Part shown: piece after piece, positions 47,134-56,231 of the stretch | Position numbering within the stretch: the first letter of the stretch is position 1 | Layout of the letters: each line of letters opens with the position of its first letter | From: Arthrobacter sp. MSA 4-2 | GTDB taxonomy: Bacteria > Actinomycetota > Actinomycetes > Actinomycetales > Micrococcaceae | Direction of reading: 5' to 3' | DNA: 64,000 bases | NCBI RefSeq assembly: GCF_016405885.1 | Contig: NZ_JAEKGC010000005.1 | Location: 1-64,000, forward strand | Translations under genes and position numbers: made by a program | The notes under the pieces: generated by a model | Database searches by the model: none | Seen by the model: only the letters and a program-made list of their open reading frames with translations | What the model was told of the DNA's origin: nothing

Positions 47134-47372
47134 CGTGCCATCCTTTCAGCGTCCGCGCGCCGTTGGGGACCGCGTGGTGGGGTGGCCCGGGAAGTGGCGC
47201 CGGGCCGAGGCGGGCACGGAAATTCCACGCAGCCGATCACAATACTAGTGGGCGCGCCCGGATTTTCCGGTGTCGGTGTTCGCCCGCGGCCAGTTCCCGC
47301 CGGCCCCGGCGGACGTCCGGGGACCCGGCGCCGCCGCGCAGGAAGCCGTGAGAGCGGCGCGCCTGGACCGGC

Positions 47373-48755
47373 CTAGAAGATCAGTGCCAGTGCCTCGGTG
47401 AGGGTAGAGACCTCCCGCACAGTGAAGCCCTTGGGGACCGGCCCGGGTCCATTGGGGGAGGCCGGGACGACGGCGTGGGTGAAGCCGAGCCTTTCAGCCT
47501 CGTGGATCCGCCGCGAGATTCCCGGCACCGGCCGCACCTCGCCGGCCAGCCCGACCTCCCCGAAGGCGATCAGCCGGGCCGGCAGCGGCTGGTTGGTCTT
47601 GGCCGACGCCACGGCCAGGGCGACGGCGAGATCGGTGGCCGGCTCGGAGAGTTTCACCCCGCCGACCGTCGCCACATAGCTGTCGTCCTTGGACAGGCTG
47701 AGCGAGGCGCGCTGCTGAAGCACGGCGAGCAGCATGGCCACCCGGGCACTGTCAAGACCGCTGGTGGCCCGCCGCGGCTGCGCGTTGGCCGATTCGGCCA
47801 GCAGCGCCTGGACCTCGGCGAGCAGCGGTCGCCGTCCCTCGAGGGTGACGGTGATGCAGGTTCCCGAGACCGGGTCCTTGGTCCGCGAGACGAAAAGGCC
47901 GCTCGGGTCGGCGAGCCCCTCGATGCCCGCGTCCGTCAGGTCGAAGCAGCCGACCTCGTCGGTTGGTCCGTACCGGTTCTTCACCGCCCGCAGCAGCCTC
48001 AGGCGCGAGTGCCGCTCGCCCTCGAACTGGCACACAACATCGACGAGGTGCTCAAGGAGGCGCGGCCCGGCGATCGAGCCGTCCTTGGTGACATGGCCCA
48101 CCAGCAGGGTGGTCATATTCGTTGACTTGGCGGCGTTGATCAGGGATGCGGCCACCTCGCGAACCTGCGTCACGCCTCCGGCGGAACCGTCGACGGCCGC
48201 ACTGCTGAGGGTCTGCACGGAGTCGACGATCAGCAGGGCCGGGCGGATCTTCTCGACCTGGCCCAGCGCCTGGCCAAGGTCGGTCTCGGCGCTGAGGTAG
48301 AGGGTGTCGGCGACGGCCGCTATCCGCTCGGCGCGCAGCTTCACCTGCGCAGCTGACTCCTCGCCGGTGACATAGAGGACATCCCGTCCCAGCCGGGCCA
48401 CCCGGGCCGCGACGTCAAGCAGCAGGGTCGACTTGCCCACTCCGGGTTCACCGGCCAGCAGGATGACGGCCCCGGGGACAAGCCCGCCGCCGAGCACCCG
48501 ATCCAGCTCGTCGATGCGCGTGGCCTGGAAAGCGGCGGTGGTGGCATCGACGTCGGCGATGCGCTGGGCCACCTGGGTGACAACCGCCGCCGCCGTGGTG
48601 CGGGCCACCGGCTGGCCGGTCTCCTCGACCGTGCCCCAGGCCTGGCACTCCCCGCACCGGCCGACCCACTTCGCCGTCGTCCAGCCGCACTCGGCACACC
48701 GGTAGGTGGGGGTGGTGCCGCGTCCGGAGCGCGCAGCTGCTGTCTTTGTTGCCAT
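47373..48755 (-). CDS. radA: DNA repair protein RadA
   Basis: 460 residues. Zinc finger C20-x2-C23...C34-x2-C37, RecA-like ATPase with Walker A GEPGVGKST, the RadA-specific KNRYG (AVKNRYGPTDEVG) and a C-terminal Lon-like domain (GEVGLAGEVRPVPGISRRIHEAERLGF). Promotes branch migration in recombination. ATG 48755. Probably transcribed with disA. Confidence 0.97.
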   Translation of the reverse strand: MATKTAAARSGRGTTPTYRCAECGWTTAKWVGRCGECQAWGTVEETGQPVARTTAAAVVTQVAQRIADVDATTAAFQATRIDELDRVLGGGLVPGAVILLAGEPGVGKSTLLLDVAARVARLGRDVLYVTGEESAAQVKLRAERIAAVADTLYLSAETDLGQALGQVEKIRPALLIVDSVQTLSSAAVDGSAGGVTQVREVAASLINAAKSTNMTTLLVGHVTKDGSIAGPRLLEHLVDVVCQFEGERHSRLRLLRAVKNRYGPTDEVGCFDLTDAGIEGLADPSGLFVSRTKDPVSGTCITVTLEGRRPLLAEVQALLAESANAQPRRATSGLDSARVAMLLAVLQQRASLSLSKDDSYVATVGGVKLSEPATDLAVALAVASAKTNQPLPARLIAFGEVGLAGEVRPVPGISRRIHEAERLGFTHAVVPASPNGPGPVPKGFTVREVSTLTEALALIF

Positions 48756-48780
48756 CCCCTCAGCCTAGCGGCGCCCCCGG

Positions 48781-48834
48781 ACATTCGAGCCGGCACTGAC
48801 ATTCGGACCCGCACTGACATTCGGACCGGCGCCG
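48781..48834. repeat. Three tandem 18-bp units upstream of radA
   Basis: Units start at 48781, 48799 and 48817 (consensus ACATTCGGACCSGCACTG). They lie in the 87-nt gap between the FUSC-type gene and radA, both on the minus strand, so within the radA promoter/leader region. Confidence 0.8.
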
Positions 48835-48842
48835 CCTCCGGG

Positions 48843-49967
48843 TCAGAGCCGGGGAAGGTACCCAGCCGCCTCGTCGTGGGTGAGTCCCGACGCCTGGAGG
48901 AGGTCCACAACGAGGGGGCGGAACAGCAGGATCAGCCCCTCACCCTCGAGCCGCGACACGTTCAGCTTGGCCGGGTGGAGCTGGGTGGCGACCGCCGCGA
49001 GGTCGTTGCGGGCGGAGCGGAGGTTCAACCGCCGCTCCGCGGGGTGGGAACCGGCAAGACCTCGGGCGAGCACTGTGACGGCATCCGCAGTGTCCTCAAG
49101 GGCGTGGCTCAGGGAGGCGATGGCCTCATCGCTCAGCGCGGCGTGGTTGATCACGGAGGTCAGCCGCCGCGAGAAGACGCGGCTGTTGCGCACCGCCAGG
49201 TCGATCGCCTCGATTGAGCGCTCAAGGGAGCCAAGTTCGTCGCGGTGCCGGCGCTGGACGGGGGAGATCAGGGCGACCTCCTGGGCTGCCCGCAGGCTCT
49301 TCATCAGCGCGTCCAGGGGTGGCTGGGTGTTCCGGGCGCGCACCAGGGCATGCCAGGCCAGGGTGGAGTCGCTGCGGGAGAGCGCGTCCGCGTCCTCGCG
49401 CAGCACCGCGGCCAGCTCCTCAAGGAGGTCCTGCACCTCGGATTTCGGCGCTCGGCGGGGGTCCCGCGGCACCAGCATCGTGATGATCAGCGCGAACAGC
49501 CCGCCGACGACGGCGTCGGCGCTGCGGGTGAACGGCCCTCCCTCGGGTGCGGGCAGGAGGACGACCAGCAGCGACTGCAGGCCCAGCTGGGTGGTGAAGA
49601 TGGTGCCGCTGTCGAGGAACCGCGCCAGCAGGATCGAGACGAACAGGACGATGGCCGCCTGCCAGATGCCGGTCCCCAGCAGCGCGAGGAGCACGTCGCC
49701 CAGGGCGATGCCCAGGGTGCATCCGAGCCCCACCTCGAGCACCCGGCGCAGGCGGGGATCGCTTGAGAACCCGAGGGCGATCATTGAGGAGGTCGCGGCG
49801 AACAGGGGGCCGTCGTGGCCGAGCACCTGCTCCGCGAAGGCGTAGGCGCCCACGGCGCAGACCGTAATCTGCAGCGCCATCAGGACCGAGTTGGAGCTTC
49901 GCTTGAACCCGACCCGGCTCCGGTTGCCCAGGAAGGCTGTTGCAGCGGAAATTCCTCGGCGGGGCAT
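48843..49967 (-). CDS. FUSC/aromatic acid exporter-type membrane protein
   Basis: 374 residues: about six hydrophobic segments in the first 170 residues (VLMALQITVCAVGAYAFAEQVL; GLGCTLGIALGDVLLALLG; AAIVLFVSILLARF; VGGLFALIITMLVP), with GPLFAATSSMIALGFSSDPRLRRVLEVGLG typical of FUSC domains, then a long helical cytosolic half. Such proteins export aromatic acids or other organic acids; here no partner is present. Divergent from pstS across the PHO box. Confidence 0.82.
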   Translation of the reverse strand: MPRRGISAATAFLGNRSRVGFKRSSNSVLMALQITVCAVGAYAFAEQVLGHDGPLFAATSSMIALGFSSDPRLRRVLEVGLGCTLGIALGDVLLALLGTGIWQAAIVLFVSILLARFLDSGTIFTTQLGLQSLLVVLLPAPEGGPFTRSADAVVGGLFALIITMLVPRDPRRAPKSEVQDLLEELAAVLREDADALSRSDSTLAWHALVRARNTQPPLDALMKSLRAAQEVALISPVQRRHRDELGSLERSIEAIDLAVRNSRVFSRRLTSVINHAALSDEAIASLSHALEDTADAVTVLARGLAGSHPAERRLNLRSARNDLAAVATQLHPAKLNVSRLEGEGLILLFRPLVVDLLQASGLTHDEAAGYLPRL

Positions 49968-50005
49968 GGGTTCAGTTTCGCATAGGAGGCCAATGGACCT
50001 GCCGT

Positions 50006-50023
50006 GTTCACCTTCCGTTCATC
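50006..50023 (+). promoter_or_regulatory. PHO box (PhoP site) upstream of pstS
   Basis: Direct repeats GTTCACC (50006-50012) and GTTCATC (50017-50023) spaced exactly 11 bp start to start, the arrangement of actinobacterial PhoP boxes. Located about 120 nt before pstS. A possible -10 TACCGT is at 50055-50060. Confidence 0.82.
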
Positions 50024-50141
50024 TTTTGGGGCCAGTCTCGTTAACTGACCTGCCTACCGTGAGGGATGTACAAGGACGCGTACACCCCTCCCGGGTGTCT
50101 CCTGCGCACTGACGTTCAAACCCTGGAAGGGGCAATATCAA

Positions 50142-51260
50142 GTGAAGGTTCTTCGCTTCGGCCGTGCAGCGGCGGTTATTTCCGTGGCCGCCCTGGCTCT
50201 GACCGCGTGTGGCTCGGACAATGCCACGAACGCCCCCGCAGGTGAGGCCGGCCCCGCCGAGTCCACCGCCGCCGCCGTGTCGGGCACCCTCACCGGTGCC
50301 GGCTCGTCCGCCCAGAACGCCGCCATGACGGCCTGGCAGTCCGGTTTCCAGACCGCCCAGAGCGGCGCCACGGTCCAGTACTCGCCCGACGGCTCCGGCG
50401 CCGGCCGCGACGCCTTCCTGGCCCAGGGCGTCCAGTTCGCCGGATCCGACGCCGCACTCGACGACGAAGAGTACGAGGCGTCCAAGGAGATCTGCGGCCC
50501 CGACGGCGCGATCAACATCCCCGCCTACGTCTCCCCGATCGCCGTGGCCTTCAACCTGCCCGGCATCGAATCGCTGAACCTCGACGCCGACACGATCGCC
50601 TCGATCTTCCGCGGCGAGATCGAAACCTGGGACGACGAGGCAATCGCCTCGCAGAACGAGGGCGTCGAGCTCCCCGACACGGCGGTCACCGTCGTGCACC
50701 GCAGCGACGAATCCGGAACGACCGAGAACTTCACCGAGTACCTCGCCCAGGCGGCTCCCGAAGTATGGACCGATGAAGCCTCCGGCGAGTGGCCGTCGGC
50801 CATCGTCGCCGAGAACGCCCAGGGCACCAACGGCGTCGTCTCCACGACCTCCTCCACCGAAGGCGCGGTCACCTACACTGACGCCTCGGCCGTTGGGGAT
50901 CTTGGCCAGGTCCACGTGTTGGTCGGCGAGGAGTACGTCGAGCTGAGCTCCGAAGCCGCCGCGCTCGCCGTCGAAGCCGCGACGCCGATCGAGGGCCGCT
51001 CCGAGGTCGACATGTCCCTCGAACTCGAGCGCGACACCGAGGAGTCCGGGGCCTACCCCGTCGTCCTCCTGTCCTACCACATCTACTGCTCCACCTACGA
51101 GGACCAGGAGACGGTTGACCTGGTCAAGGCCTTCGCCTCGTACGCGGTCAGCGAGCAGGGCCAGCAGGATGCCTCCGAGTCGGCAGGGAACGCGCCGATC
51201 TCCGAGACCCTCCGCGAACAGGCCCTGACAGCCATCGATTCGATCACCGTTGCCTCCTAG
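50142..51260 (+). CDS. pstS: Phosphate ABC transporter substrate-binding lipoprotein PstS
   Basis: 372 residues. Lipoprotein signal peptide with lipobox LTAC (Cys23). Mature domain: LTGAGSSAQNAAMTAWQSGF (phosphate-binding start), PDGSGAGRDAF, GSDAALDDEEY, HRSDESGTTENFTEYLA. Binds phosphate outside the cell for PstCA. GTG 50142 with GGAAGG upstream. Followed by a hairpin before pstC, which may raise pstS over pstCAB. PhoP control expected from the PHO box. Confidence 0.96.
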   Translation: MKVLRFGRAAAVISVAALALTACGSDNATNAPAGEAGPAESTAAAVSGTLTGAGSSAQNAAMTAWQSGFQTAQSGATVQYSPDGSGAGRDAFLAQGVQFAGSDAALDDEEYEASKEICGPDGAINIPAYVSPIAVAFNLPGIESLNLDADTIASIFRGEIETWDDEAIASQNEGVELPDTAVTVVHRSDESGTTENFTEYLAQAAPEVWTDEASGEWPSAIVAENAQGTNGVVSTTSSTEGAVTYTDASAVGDLGQVHVLVGEEYVELSSEAAALAVEAATPIEGRSEVDMSLELERDTEESGAYPVVLLSYHIYCSTYEDQETVDLVKAFASYAVSEQGQQDASESAGNAPISETLREQALTAIDSITVAS

Positions 51261-51275
51261 GCACACCTCCGCAGC

Positions 51276-51310
51276 TGCCCCGTCCGGTCGTTCAACGACC
51301 GGGCGGGGCA
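51276..51310 (+). terminator. Intercistronic hairpin between pstS and pstC
   Basis: 17-bp stem (51276-51292 with 51294-51310; one G-T pair) 15 nt after the pstS stop, no T-tract. Probably partial termination or mRNA stabilisation giving more pstS than pstCAB message. Confidence 0.7.
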
Positions 51311-51439
51311 CTCCGCTGTTCACGCACAGACCGGCTGGGGCGGTCGGTTTGTAATGGCTGGAGGAACGATGAACACTATCCAAGGCACTAGAAGAGACAT
51401 CGAGTGCACTCCAGCACAACAGTTCCGAAGGGTTTAGCA

Positions 51440-52372
51440 GTGTCCACCACTACGTTGACCGAGACCCGCGGCGCGGGCCAGTCCGGAGACAAGATCTTCT
51501 CCGGTGCCACCCTCGCCGCCGGCTGTCTCATCCTCGCCGTCCTCTTCAGCGTGGCGATGTTCCTGCTGGTGCAGGCGCTCCCCGTGGCCGGCGCCGACCC
51601 CGCCGAAATCACCGGAGGGGAGGGGTTCTCCACCTACATCTTCCCCATCGTCATCGGAACGGTTGTGGCCGCGGCCATCGCCCTGCTGATCGCCACCCCG
51701 CTGGGGATCGGCGTCGCGCTGTTCATCTCCCACTACGCCCCCCGGCGCCTCGCACAGAGCTTCGGCTACGTCATCGACCTGCTCGCCGCGATCCCCTCAG
51801 TGGTGTACGGCGCGTGGGGCTACGCGGTGCTCGCCCCGGAACTGGCCAAGGGATACGCATGGCTCGCTGAGAACCTCGGCTGGATCCCCATCTTCGAGGG
51901 CCCCGCCAGCCAGACCGGTCGCACGATGCTCACGGCAGGGATCGTCCTGGCCGTCATGGTGCTGCCCATCATCACCTCCCTGAGCCGGGAAATCTTCCTC
52001 CAGACCCCCAACCTCCACGAGGAGGCGGCGCTGGCCATGGGAGCCACCCGCTGGGAAATGATCCGCATGGCGGTCCTTCCCTTCGCCCGCCCCGGCATCA
52101 TCAGCGCCGCGATGCTCGGCCTTGGCCGTGCGCTCGGTGAAACCATGGCCGTCGCCCTCGTCCTTTCGGGCGGAGCGCTCACCGCGAGCCTGATCGCCTC
52201 CGGCAACCAGACCATCGCCGCCGAGATCGCGCTCAACTTCCCCGAGGCCTTCGGGCTCCGGCTCAGCGAACTCATCGCCGCCGGTCTCGTGCTGTTCGTC
52301 ATCACCCTGGCCGTCAATATGGTGGCGCGCTGGATCATCACCCGCCACAAAGAATTCTCGGGGGCCAACTAA
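51440..52372 (+). CDS. pstC: Phosphate ABC transporter permease PstC
   Basis: 310 residues, six hydrophobic segments. The ABC-permease EAA loop is visible (LHEEAALAMGATRWEMIRMAVLPFARPGI). Forms the phosphate channel with PstA. GTG 51440 gives a normal cytosolic N-terminus; an in-frame ATG at 51404 is less likely. Stop TAA overlaps the pstA start (TAATG). Confidence 0.95.
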   Translation: MSTTTLTETRGAGQSGDKIFSGATLAAGCLILAVLFSVAMFLLVQALPVAGADPAEITGGEGFSTYIFPIVIGTVVAAAIALLIATPLGIGVALFISHYAPRRLAQSFGYVIDLLAAIPSVVYGAWGYAVLAPELAKGYAWLAENLGWIPIFEGPASQTGRTMLTAGIVLAVMVLPIITSLSREIFLQTPNLHEEAALAMGATRWEMIRMAVLPFARPGIISAAMLGLGRALGETMAVALVLSGGALTASLIASGNQTIAAEIALNFPEAFGLRLSELIAAGLVLFVITLAVNMVARWIITRHKEFSGAN

Positions 52373-53475
52373 TGACCAGCGCAACCCTGGCCCGCCGGCA
52401 GTCCCACCTCACCAAGGGGAAGCTGCCCTCCTACGCCGTGTGGCTCGTCCTCGGTGCGGCCCTCGTCTTCGGGGCGGCCGCTGCCTCCCTCGTGGGCTTC
52501 AGCGCCGTGTCCTGGGGCCTCTTCTCCGCCCTGTTCTTCCTCCTGGCTGCGACCGCGGTGACCGCGGTCGTCGAAGGCGGACGCAAGGCGACCGACTCGC
52601 TGGCTACCTACCTGGTGTACGGGGCCTTTATCGTGGCGCTCCTGCCGCTGCTGTCGGTGCTGTGGACCGTGCTCGAGCGCGGCCTGCCCGGACTCTCCTA
52701 CGACTTCCTGTTCACCTCGCTCAACGGGGTGACCGGCGCCGTTGACAACGCCTCGGTCGCCAACGGCACGCCCGTGCTCGGCGGTGCCTACCACGCGGTG
52801 GTCGGCACCCTGCAGATCACCCTGTGGGCGACGGCGATCTCGGTGCCCATCGGGCTGCTCGCCGCCGTGTACCTCGTCGAGTACGGCACGGGCGGTCCGC
52901 TCACCCGGGCCATCACCTTCTTCGTCGACGTGATGACCGGCATCCCCTCGATCGTCGCCGGCCTGTTCGCCGCGGCCCTGTTCGGGCTGCTGTTCGGCCC
53001 CGGAACCCGCACGGGCTTCGTGGCCGCCGTCGCGCTCTCGGTCCTGATGATCCCCGTGGTGGTGCGCTCCACCGAGGAAATGCTCAAGATCGTGCCGAAC
53101 GAACTGCGTGAGGCGGCCTACGCCCTGGGCGTGCGGAAGTGGCGCACCATCACGAAGGTGGTCATCCCCACCGCCATCTCCGGTATCGCCTCCGGCGTAA
53201 CCCTCGCGATTGCGCGGGTGATCGGCGAGACGGCTCCTATCCTTGTAACGGCGGGTTTTGCCAGCGCCATCAACTGGAACGTCTTCAGCGGCTGGATGAG
53301 CACCCTGCCCACCCTGATCTACTACCAGATCCTCACGCCGACCTCCCCCACCAACACCGATCCCAGCACCCAGCGCGCCTGGGCGGCGGCGCTCCTGCTG
53401 ATCCTGATGGTCATGCTGCTGAACCTCGCTGCCCGCCTGATCGCCCGTATGTTCGCCCCCAAGACAAGCCGCTGA
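52372..53475 (+). CDS. pstA: Phosphate ABC transporter permease PstA
   Basis: 367 residues, longer than the usual 280-300 because of two extra N-terminal membrane segments (AVWLVLGAALVFGAAAASLVGF and following). EAA loop: LREAAYALGVRKWRTITKVVIPTAISGI. Partner of PstC. Translation coupled to pstC; pstB starts 30 nt later. Confidence 0.95.
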   Translation: MTSATLARRQSHLTKGKLPSYAVWLVLGAALVFGAAAASLVGFSAVSWGLFSALFFLLAATAVTAVVEGGRKATDSLATYLVYGAFIVALLPLLSVLWTVLERGLPGLSYDFLFTSLNGVTGAVDNASVANGTPVLGGAYHAVVGTLQITLWATAISVPIGLLAAVYLVEYGTGGPLTRAITFFVDVMTGIPSIVAGLFAAALFGLLFGPGTRTGFVAAVALSVLMIPVVVRSTEEMLKIVPNELREAAYALGVRKWRTITKVVIPTAISGIASGVTLAIARVIGETAPILVTAGFASAINWNVFSGWMSTLPTLIYYQILTPTSPTNTDPSTQRAWAAALLLILMVMLLNLAARLIARMFAPKTSR

Positions 53476-53505
53476 GCTTTTCGCGGCAAAACGAATAAGG
53501 AAAAC

Positions 53506-54285
53506 ATGTCCAAGCGAATCGACGTCAAGGACCTCAATGTCTACTACAGCAAGTTCCTTGCTGTTGAGGGCGTCAACATTGAAATCAAGCCCCGCTCGGT
53601 CACCGCCTTCATCGGGCCCTCCGGCTGCGGCAAGTCGACCTTCCTGCGCACCCTGAACCGCATGCACGAGGTCATCCCCGGCGCACGGGTCGAGGGTGAG
53701 GTGCTCCTCGACGGAGACAACCTCTACGACCAGAATGTCGACCCCGTGAACGTCCGCAGCCAGATCGGCATGGTCTTCCAGCGGCCCAACCCGTTCCCCA
53801 CTATGTCCATCCGGGACAACGTGCTGGCCGGCGTGAAGCTCAACAACAAGCGGATCAGCAGGTCCGACGCCGATAACCTCGTCGAGAAGTCCCTGCGCGG
53901 TGCGAACCTCTGGAACGAGGTCAAGGACCGCCTGGACCGCCCGGGCTCGGGACTCTCCGGCGGCCAGCAGCAGCGCCTGTGCATCGCCCGGGCGATCGCC
54001 GTGTCACCCGAGGTGATCCTTATGGACGAGCCGTGCTCGGCGCTCGACCCCATCTCCACCCTCGCCATCGAGGACCTGATCAACGAACTCAAGAACGACT
54101 ACACGGTCGTGATCGTCACCCACAACATGCAGCAGGCCGCCCGCGTGTCGGATAAGACCGCGTTCTTCAACATCGCGGGCACAGGCAAGCCCGGCAAGCT
54201 CATCGAGTACGGCGAGACCGCGACGATCTTCAGCAAGCCCACCGTCAAGGCCACCGAGGACTACGTCTCGGGCCGCTTCGGATAG
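53506..54285 (+). CDS. pstB: Phosphate ABC transporter ATP-binding protein PstB
   Basis: 259 residues. Walker [11 protein letters not shown]-loop [10 protein letters not shown], signature [14 protein letters not shown], Walker [11 protein letters not shown], and the H-loop [15 protein letters not shown]. Powers phosphate uptake. Ends the pstSCAB operon before a hairpin terminator. No phoU of the classical type follows; a DUF47 gene lies on the other strand. Confidence 0.97.
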   Translation: MSKRIDVKDLNVYYSKFLAVEGVNIEIKPRSVTAFIGPSGCGKSTFLRTLNRMHEVIPGARVEGEVLLDGDNLYDQNVDPVNVRSQIGMVFQRPNPFPTMSIRDNVLAGVKLNNKRISRSDADNLVEKSLRGANLWNEVKDRLDRPGSGLSGGQQQRLCIARAIAVSPEVILMDEPCSALDPISTLAIEDLINELKNDYTVVIVTHNMQQAARVSDKTAFFNIAGTGKPGKLIEYGETATIFSKPTVKATEDYVSGRFG

Positions 54286-54301
54286 GCCCGGCCCGCTCCT
54301 C

Positions 54302-54343
54302 GGCCCCACCGCCGCCCGGAACCCTCCGGACGGCGGTGGGGCC
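54302..54343. terminator. Terminator after pstB
   Basis: Arms GGCCCCACCGCCG (54302-54314) and CGGCGGTGGGGCC (54331-54343), a perfect 13-bp stem with 16-nt loop, in the convergent gap between pstB and the Pit gene. Confidence 0.75.
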
Positions 54344-54392
54344 GATGCGGTTAAGGCCCGGGCGGACGGGCGCCGGGATCCGGGCCGGGAGC

Positions 54393-55403
54393 CTAGAGCA
54401 GCGGGCTCAGGGCCAGGAAGAAGATGGCGCCCAGCAGGCCGGCGACGGCGGCCGTGGCAACCCACACGATGAGGATCCGCAGCAGCTCGGTGCCCCGCAC
54501 GGAGGCGAAACGCTGGTTCGCCCCGGCCCCGACGATCGCCGACGTCATCGTGTGGGTGCTTGAAAGCGGCACCTGGAGGGAGATGGCGCCGATGAACAGC
54601 ATGGCCGTGCTCACGCCCTGGGCGCTCATGCCGCGCAGCGGATCGATCCGAACCAGCCGGTTCGCCAGGGTGTGGGTGATGCGCCAGCCGCCGAAGGCCG
54701 AGCCGCAGGCCAGCAGCGCCGCGGCGAACAGCTGGACCCACAACGGCATCTCCCCGCCGCTTGAGGCCCCGGCGGCGACAAGTGCCAGCAGGATGACGGC
54801 CATGGTGCGCTGCCCGTCCTGGAGGCCGTGGCCCAGTGCGAAGGCGCCGGCGAGGACGGACTGGGCCATCCGGTTCCCCCGGTTGACCCGGCGGGGCGAG
54901 TTGTGCCGCAGCGCCCAGGTCGCCACGAACACCAGGGCGTATGCCAGGAGATATGCCACCACGGGGGAGAGCAGCAGCGGCAGGACGATCTGAAAGAAAA
55001 AGACCCGCTCCGAACCCGTTACGGACGCCCCACTCATCAGCTGTGACGCGCCGCCGGCTCCGATGATTCCGCCGATCAGCGCATGGGTCGACGACGACGG
55101 CTTGCCCCGGTACCACGTGAAAAGGCCCCAGCAGCCGGCTCCGATCAGTCCCGCCAGCAGGATCCCCAGGCCGGTGGTGCCCGGCGGCAGGCGCAGCCCC
55201 GCGTCGGTGAAGAACAGCGCCAGCGAAGTGCTCAGCAGCGCGCCGGTGAGGCTGAACGCCGCAGCCAGCAGCACCGCGATCGTTGGGGTCAGAGCGCGGG
55301 TGCGCACCGCCGTCGCGACCGAGTTCGACACATCATGGAAGCCGTTGAGGAACGCAAAGCCGCCGGCGCATCCGATGACGGCCGTCAGCAGGAAGAGCTC
55401 CAC
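54393..55403 (-). CDS. pitA: Low-affinity inorganic phosphate transporter, Pit family
   Basis: 336 residues, about ten membrane segments. PiT-family signatures: GFAFLNGFHDVSNSVATAVRTRAL near the N-terminus and a repeat in LAGAFALGHGLQDGQRTMAVILLAL, plus SSTHALIGGIIGAGGA and SSTHTMTSAIVGAGAN. Imports phosphate (metal-phosphate) with H+ or Na+. GTG 55403 directly follows the DUF47 stop (TAG 55404-55406), so the two are coupled. Confidence 0.94.
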   Translation of the reverse strand: MELFLLTAVIGCAGGFAFLNGFHDVSNSVATAVRTRALTPTIAVLLAAAFSLTGALLSTSLALFFTDAGLRLPPGTTGLGILLAGLIGAGCWGLFTWYRGKPSSSTHALIGGIIGAGGASQLMSGASVTGSERVFFFQIVLPLLLSPVVAYLLAYALVFVATWALRHNSPRRVNRGNRMAQSVLAGAFALGHGLQDGQRTMAVILLALVAAGASSGGEMPLWVQLFAAALLACGSAFGGWRITHTLANRLVRIDPLRGMSAQGVSTAMLFIGAISLQVPLSSTHTMTSAIVGAGANQRFASVRGTELLRILIVWVATAAVAGLLGAIFFLALSPLL

Positions 55404-56021
55404 CTAGGATTCCTTGACCAGGATGCTGCCCACATGGGTGGCGACCTTGCGGATGTCCTTGGTCACCTCGACGAGCTGGTTGGCGATGTCGCGGTGCCGG
55501 GCGTACGCCAGCGGCTTGTGCTCCCCGAGCAGTTCGGCGCACCAGCTGCGGTGGGTGCGTTCGGCCCGGCGGGCGAGGCGCAGGATCTCGATCCAGTACT
55601 CCTCGAGTTCGTCCATCGAGTCGAGGCGCTGCATGGCGGTGGCGGTCAGTTCCGCCTGCCGGTTGATGACCTCGAGCTGTTCGGCCGCGCGCTGGCTGAG
55701 CCGGCTGAGCTTGTACAGGGCGATCAGCTCCGCGGCGCCGTCGAGCTTTTCGATCGCCTCGTTGAGCAGGCGGGAAAGGGTGTAGAGATCCTCGCGGGGG
55801 AGCGGGTTCACGAACGAGGTCCGCATCGAGGTCAGCAGGGCGAAATGCAGGTCGGTCGAGACCGCTTCGTGCTGGTGCATCTCCTCGGCCAGGCGGTCGT
55901 ACTCCTCGGTTGTGGCGCCGAGCACCGCCGACATCGTACCCACCCCGAGCACGAGCTGCCGCGCCATGCGGGAGAGCAGTTCGAGGCCCGCGTTTTCCTG
56001 TGGAAAGAGGCGTAACTTCAC
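55404..56021 (-). CDS. DUF47 (PhoU-like) protein
   Basis: 205 residues, all-helical, with the opening KLRLFPQENAGLELLSRMARQLV of DUF47/PhoU-like proteins and conserved Glu/Asp/His in each helix pair. DUF47 genes typically precede pit genes and modulate Pit transport. GTG 56021 with AGGGAAG upstream. First gene of a two-gene operon with pitA. Confidence 0.9.
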   Translation of the reverse strand: MKLRLFPQENAGLELLSRMARQLVLGVGTMSAVLGATTEEYDRLAEEMHQHEAVSTDLHFALLTSMRTSFVNPLPREDLYTLSRLLNEAIEKLDGAAELIALYKLSRLSQRAAEQLEVINRQAELTATAMQRLDSMDELEEYWIEILRLARRAERTHRSWCAELLGEHKPLAYARHRDIANQLVEVTKDIRKVATHVGSILVKES

Positions 56022-56183
56022 TGATGCTTCCCTGTCTCAGGCACGGCGGCAGAACTAACGAACGGGGGGCGCACTGCGTCTGGGCGCGGTAATGGCGTCG
56101 AACCGGGAGCGCCTCTCGGCGGAAGGCCGCTCGAAGCGGCTGAGTGTTGAAGCCCGGGGGTTCCACGGTCCGACGCCGGTTTT

Positions 56184-56212
56184 AGTCTTCTACTCCGTTG
56201 CGCCGGTGTCAA
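56184..56212 (-). promoter_or_regulatory. Possible promoter for DUF47-pitA
   Basis: On the minus strand TTGACA (complement of 56207-56212) and AAGACT (56184-56189), spacer 17. The -35 is perfect, the -10 weak (3 of 6). The gap 56022-56231 contains no PHO box, unlike pstS. Confidence 0.35.
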
Positions 56213-56231
56213 CATCGTGACCTGCGCCCGC

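Noticed and set aside
47134..47372. Possible extra gene between disA and radA
   Set aside because: Only short frames with no ribosome site or domain; the 239-nt gap shows nothing convincing apart from a short AT-rich patch near 47240.
52369..53667. 432-codon minus-strand frame over pstA
   Set aside because: Antisense shadow of a high-GC coding region; composition is Gly/Asp/His/Arg-rich with no recognisable domain, while pstA on the plus strand is certain.
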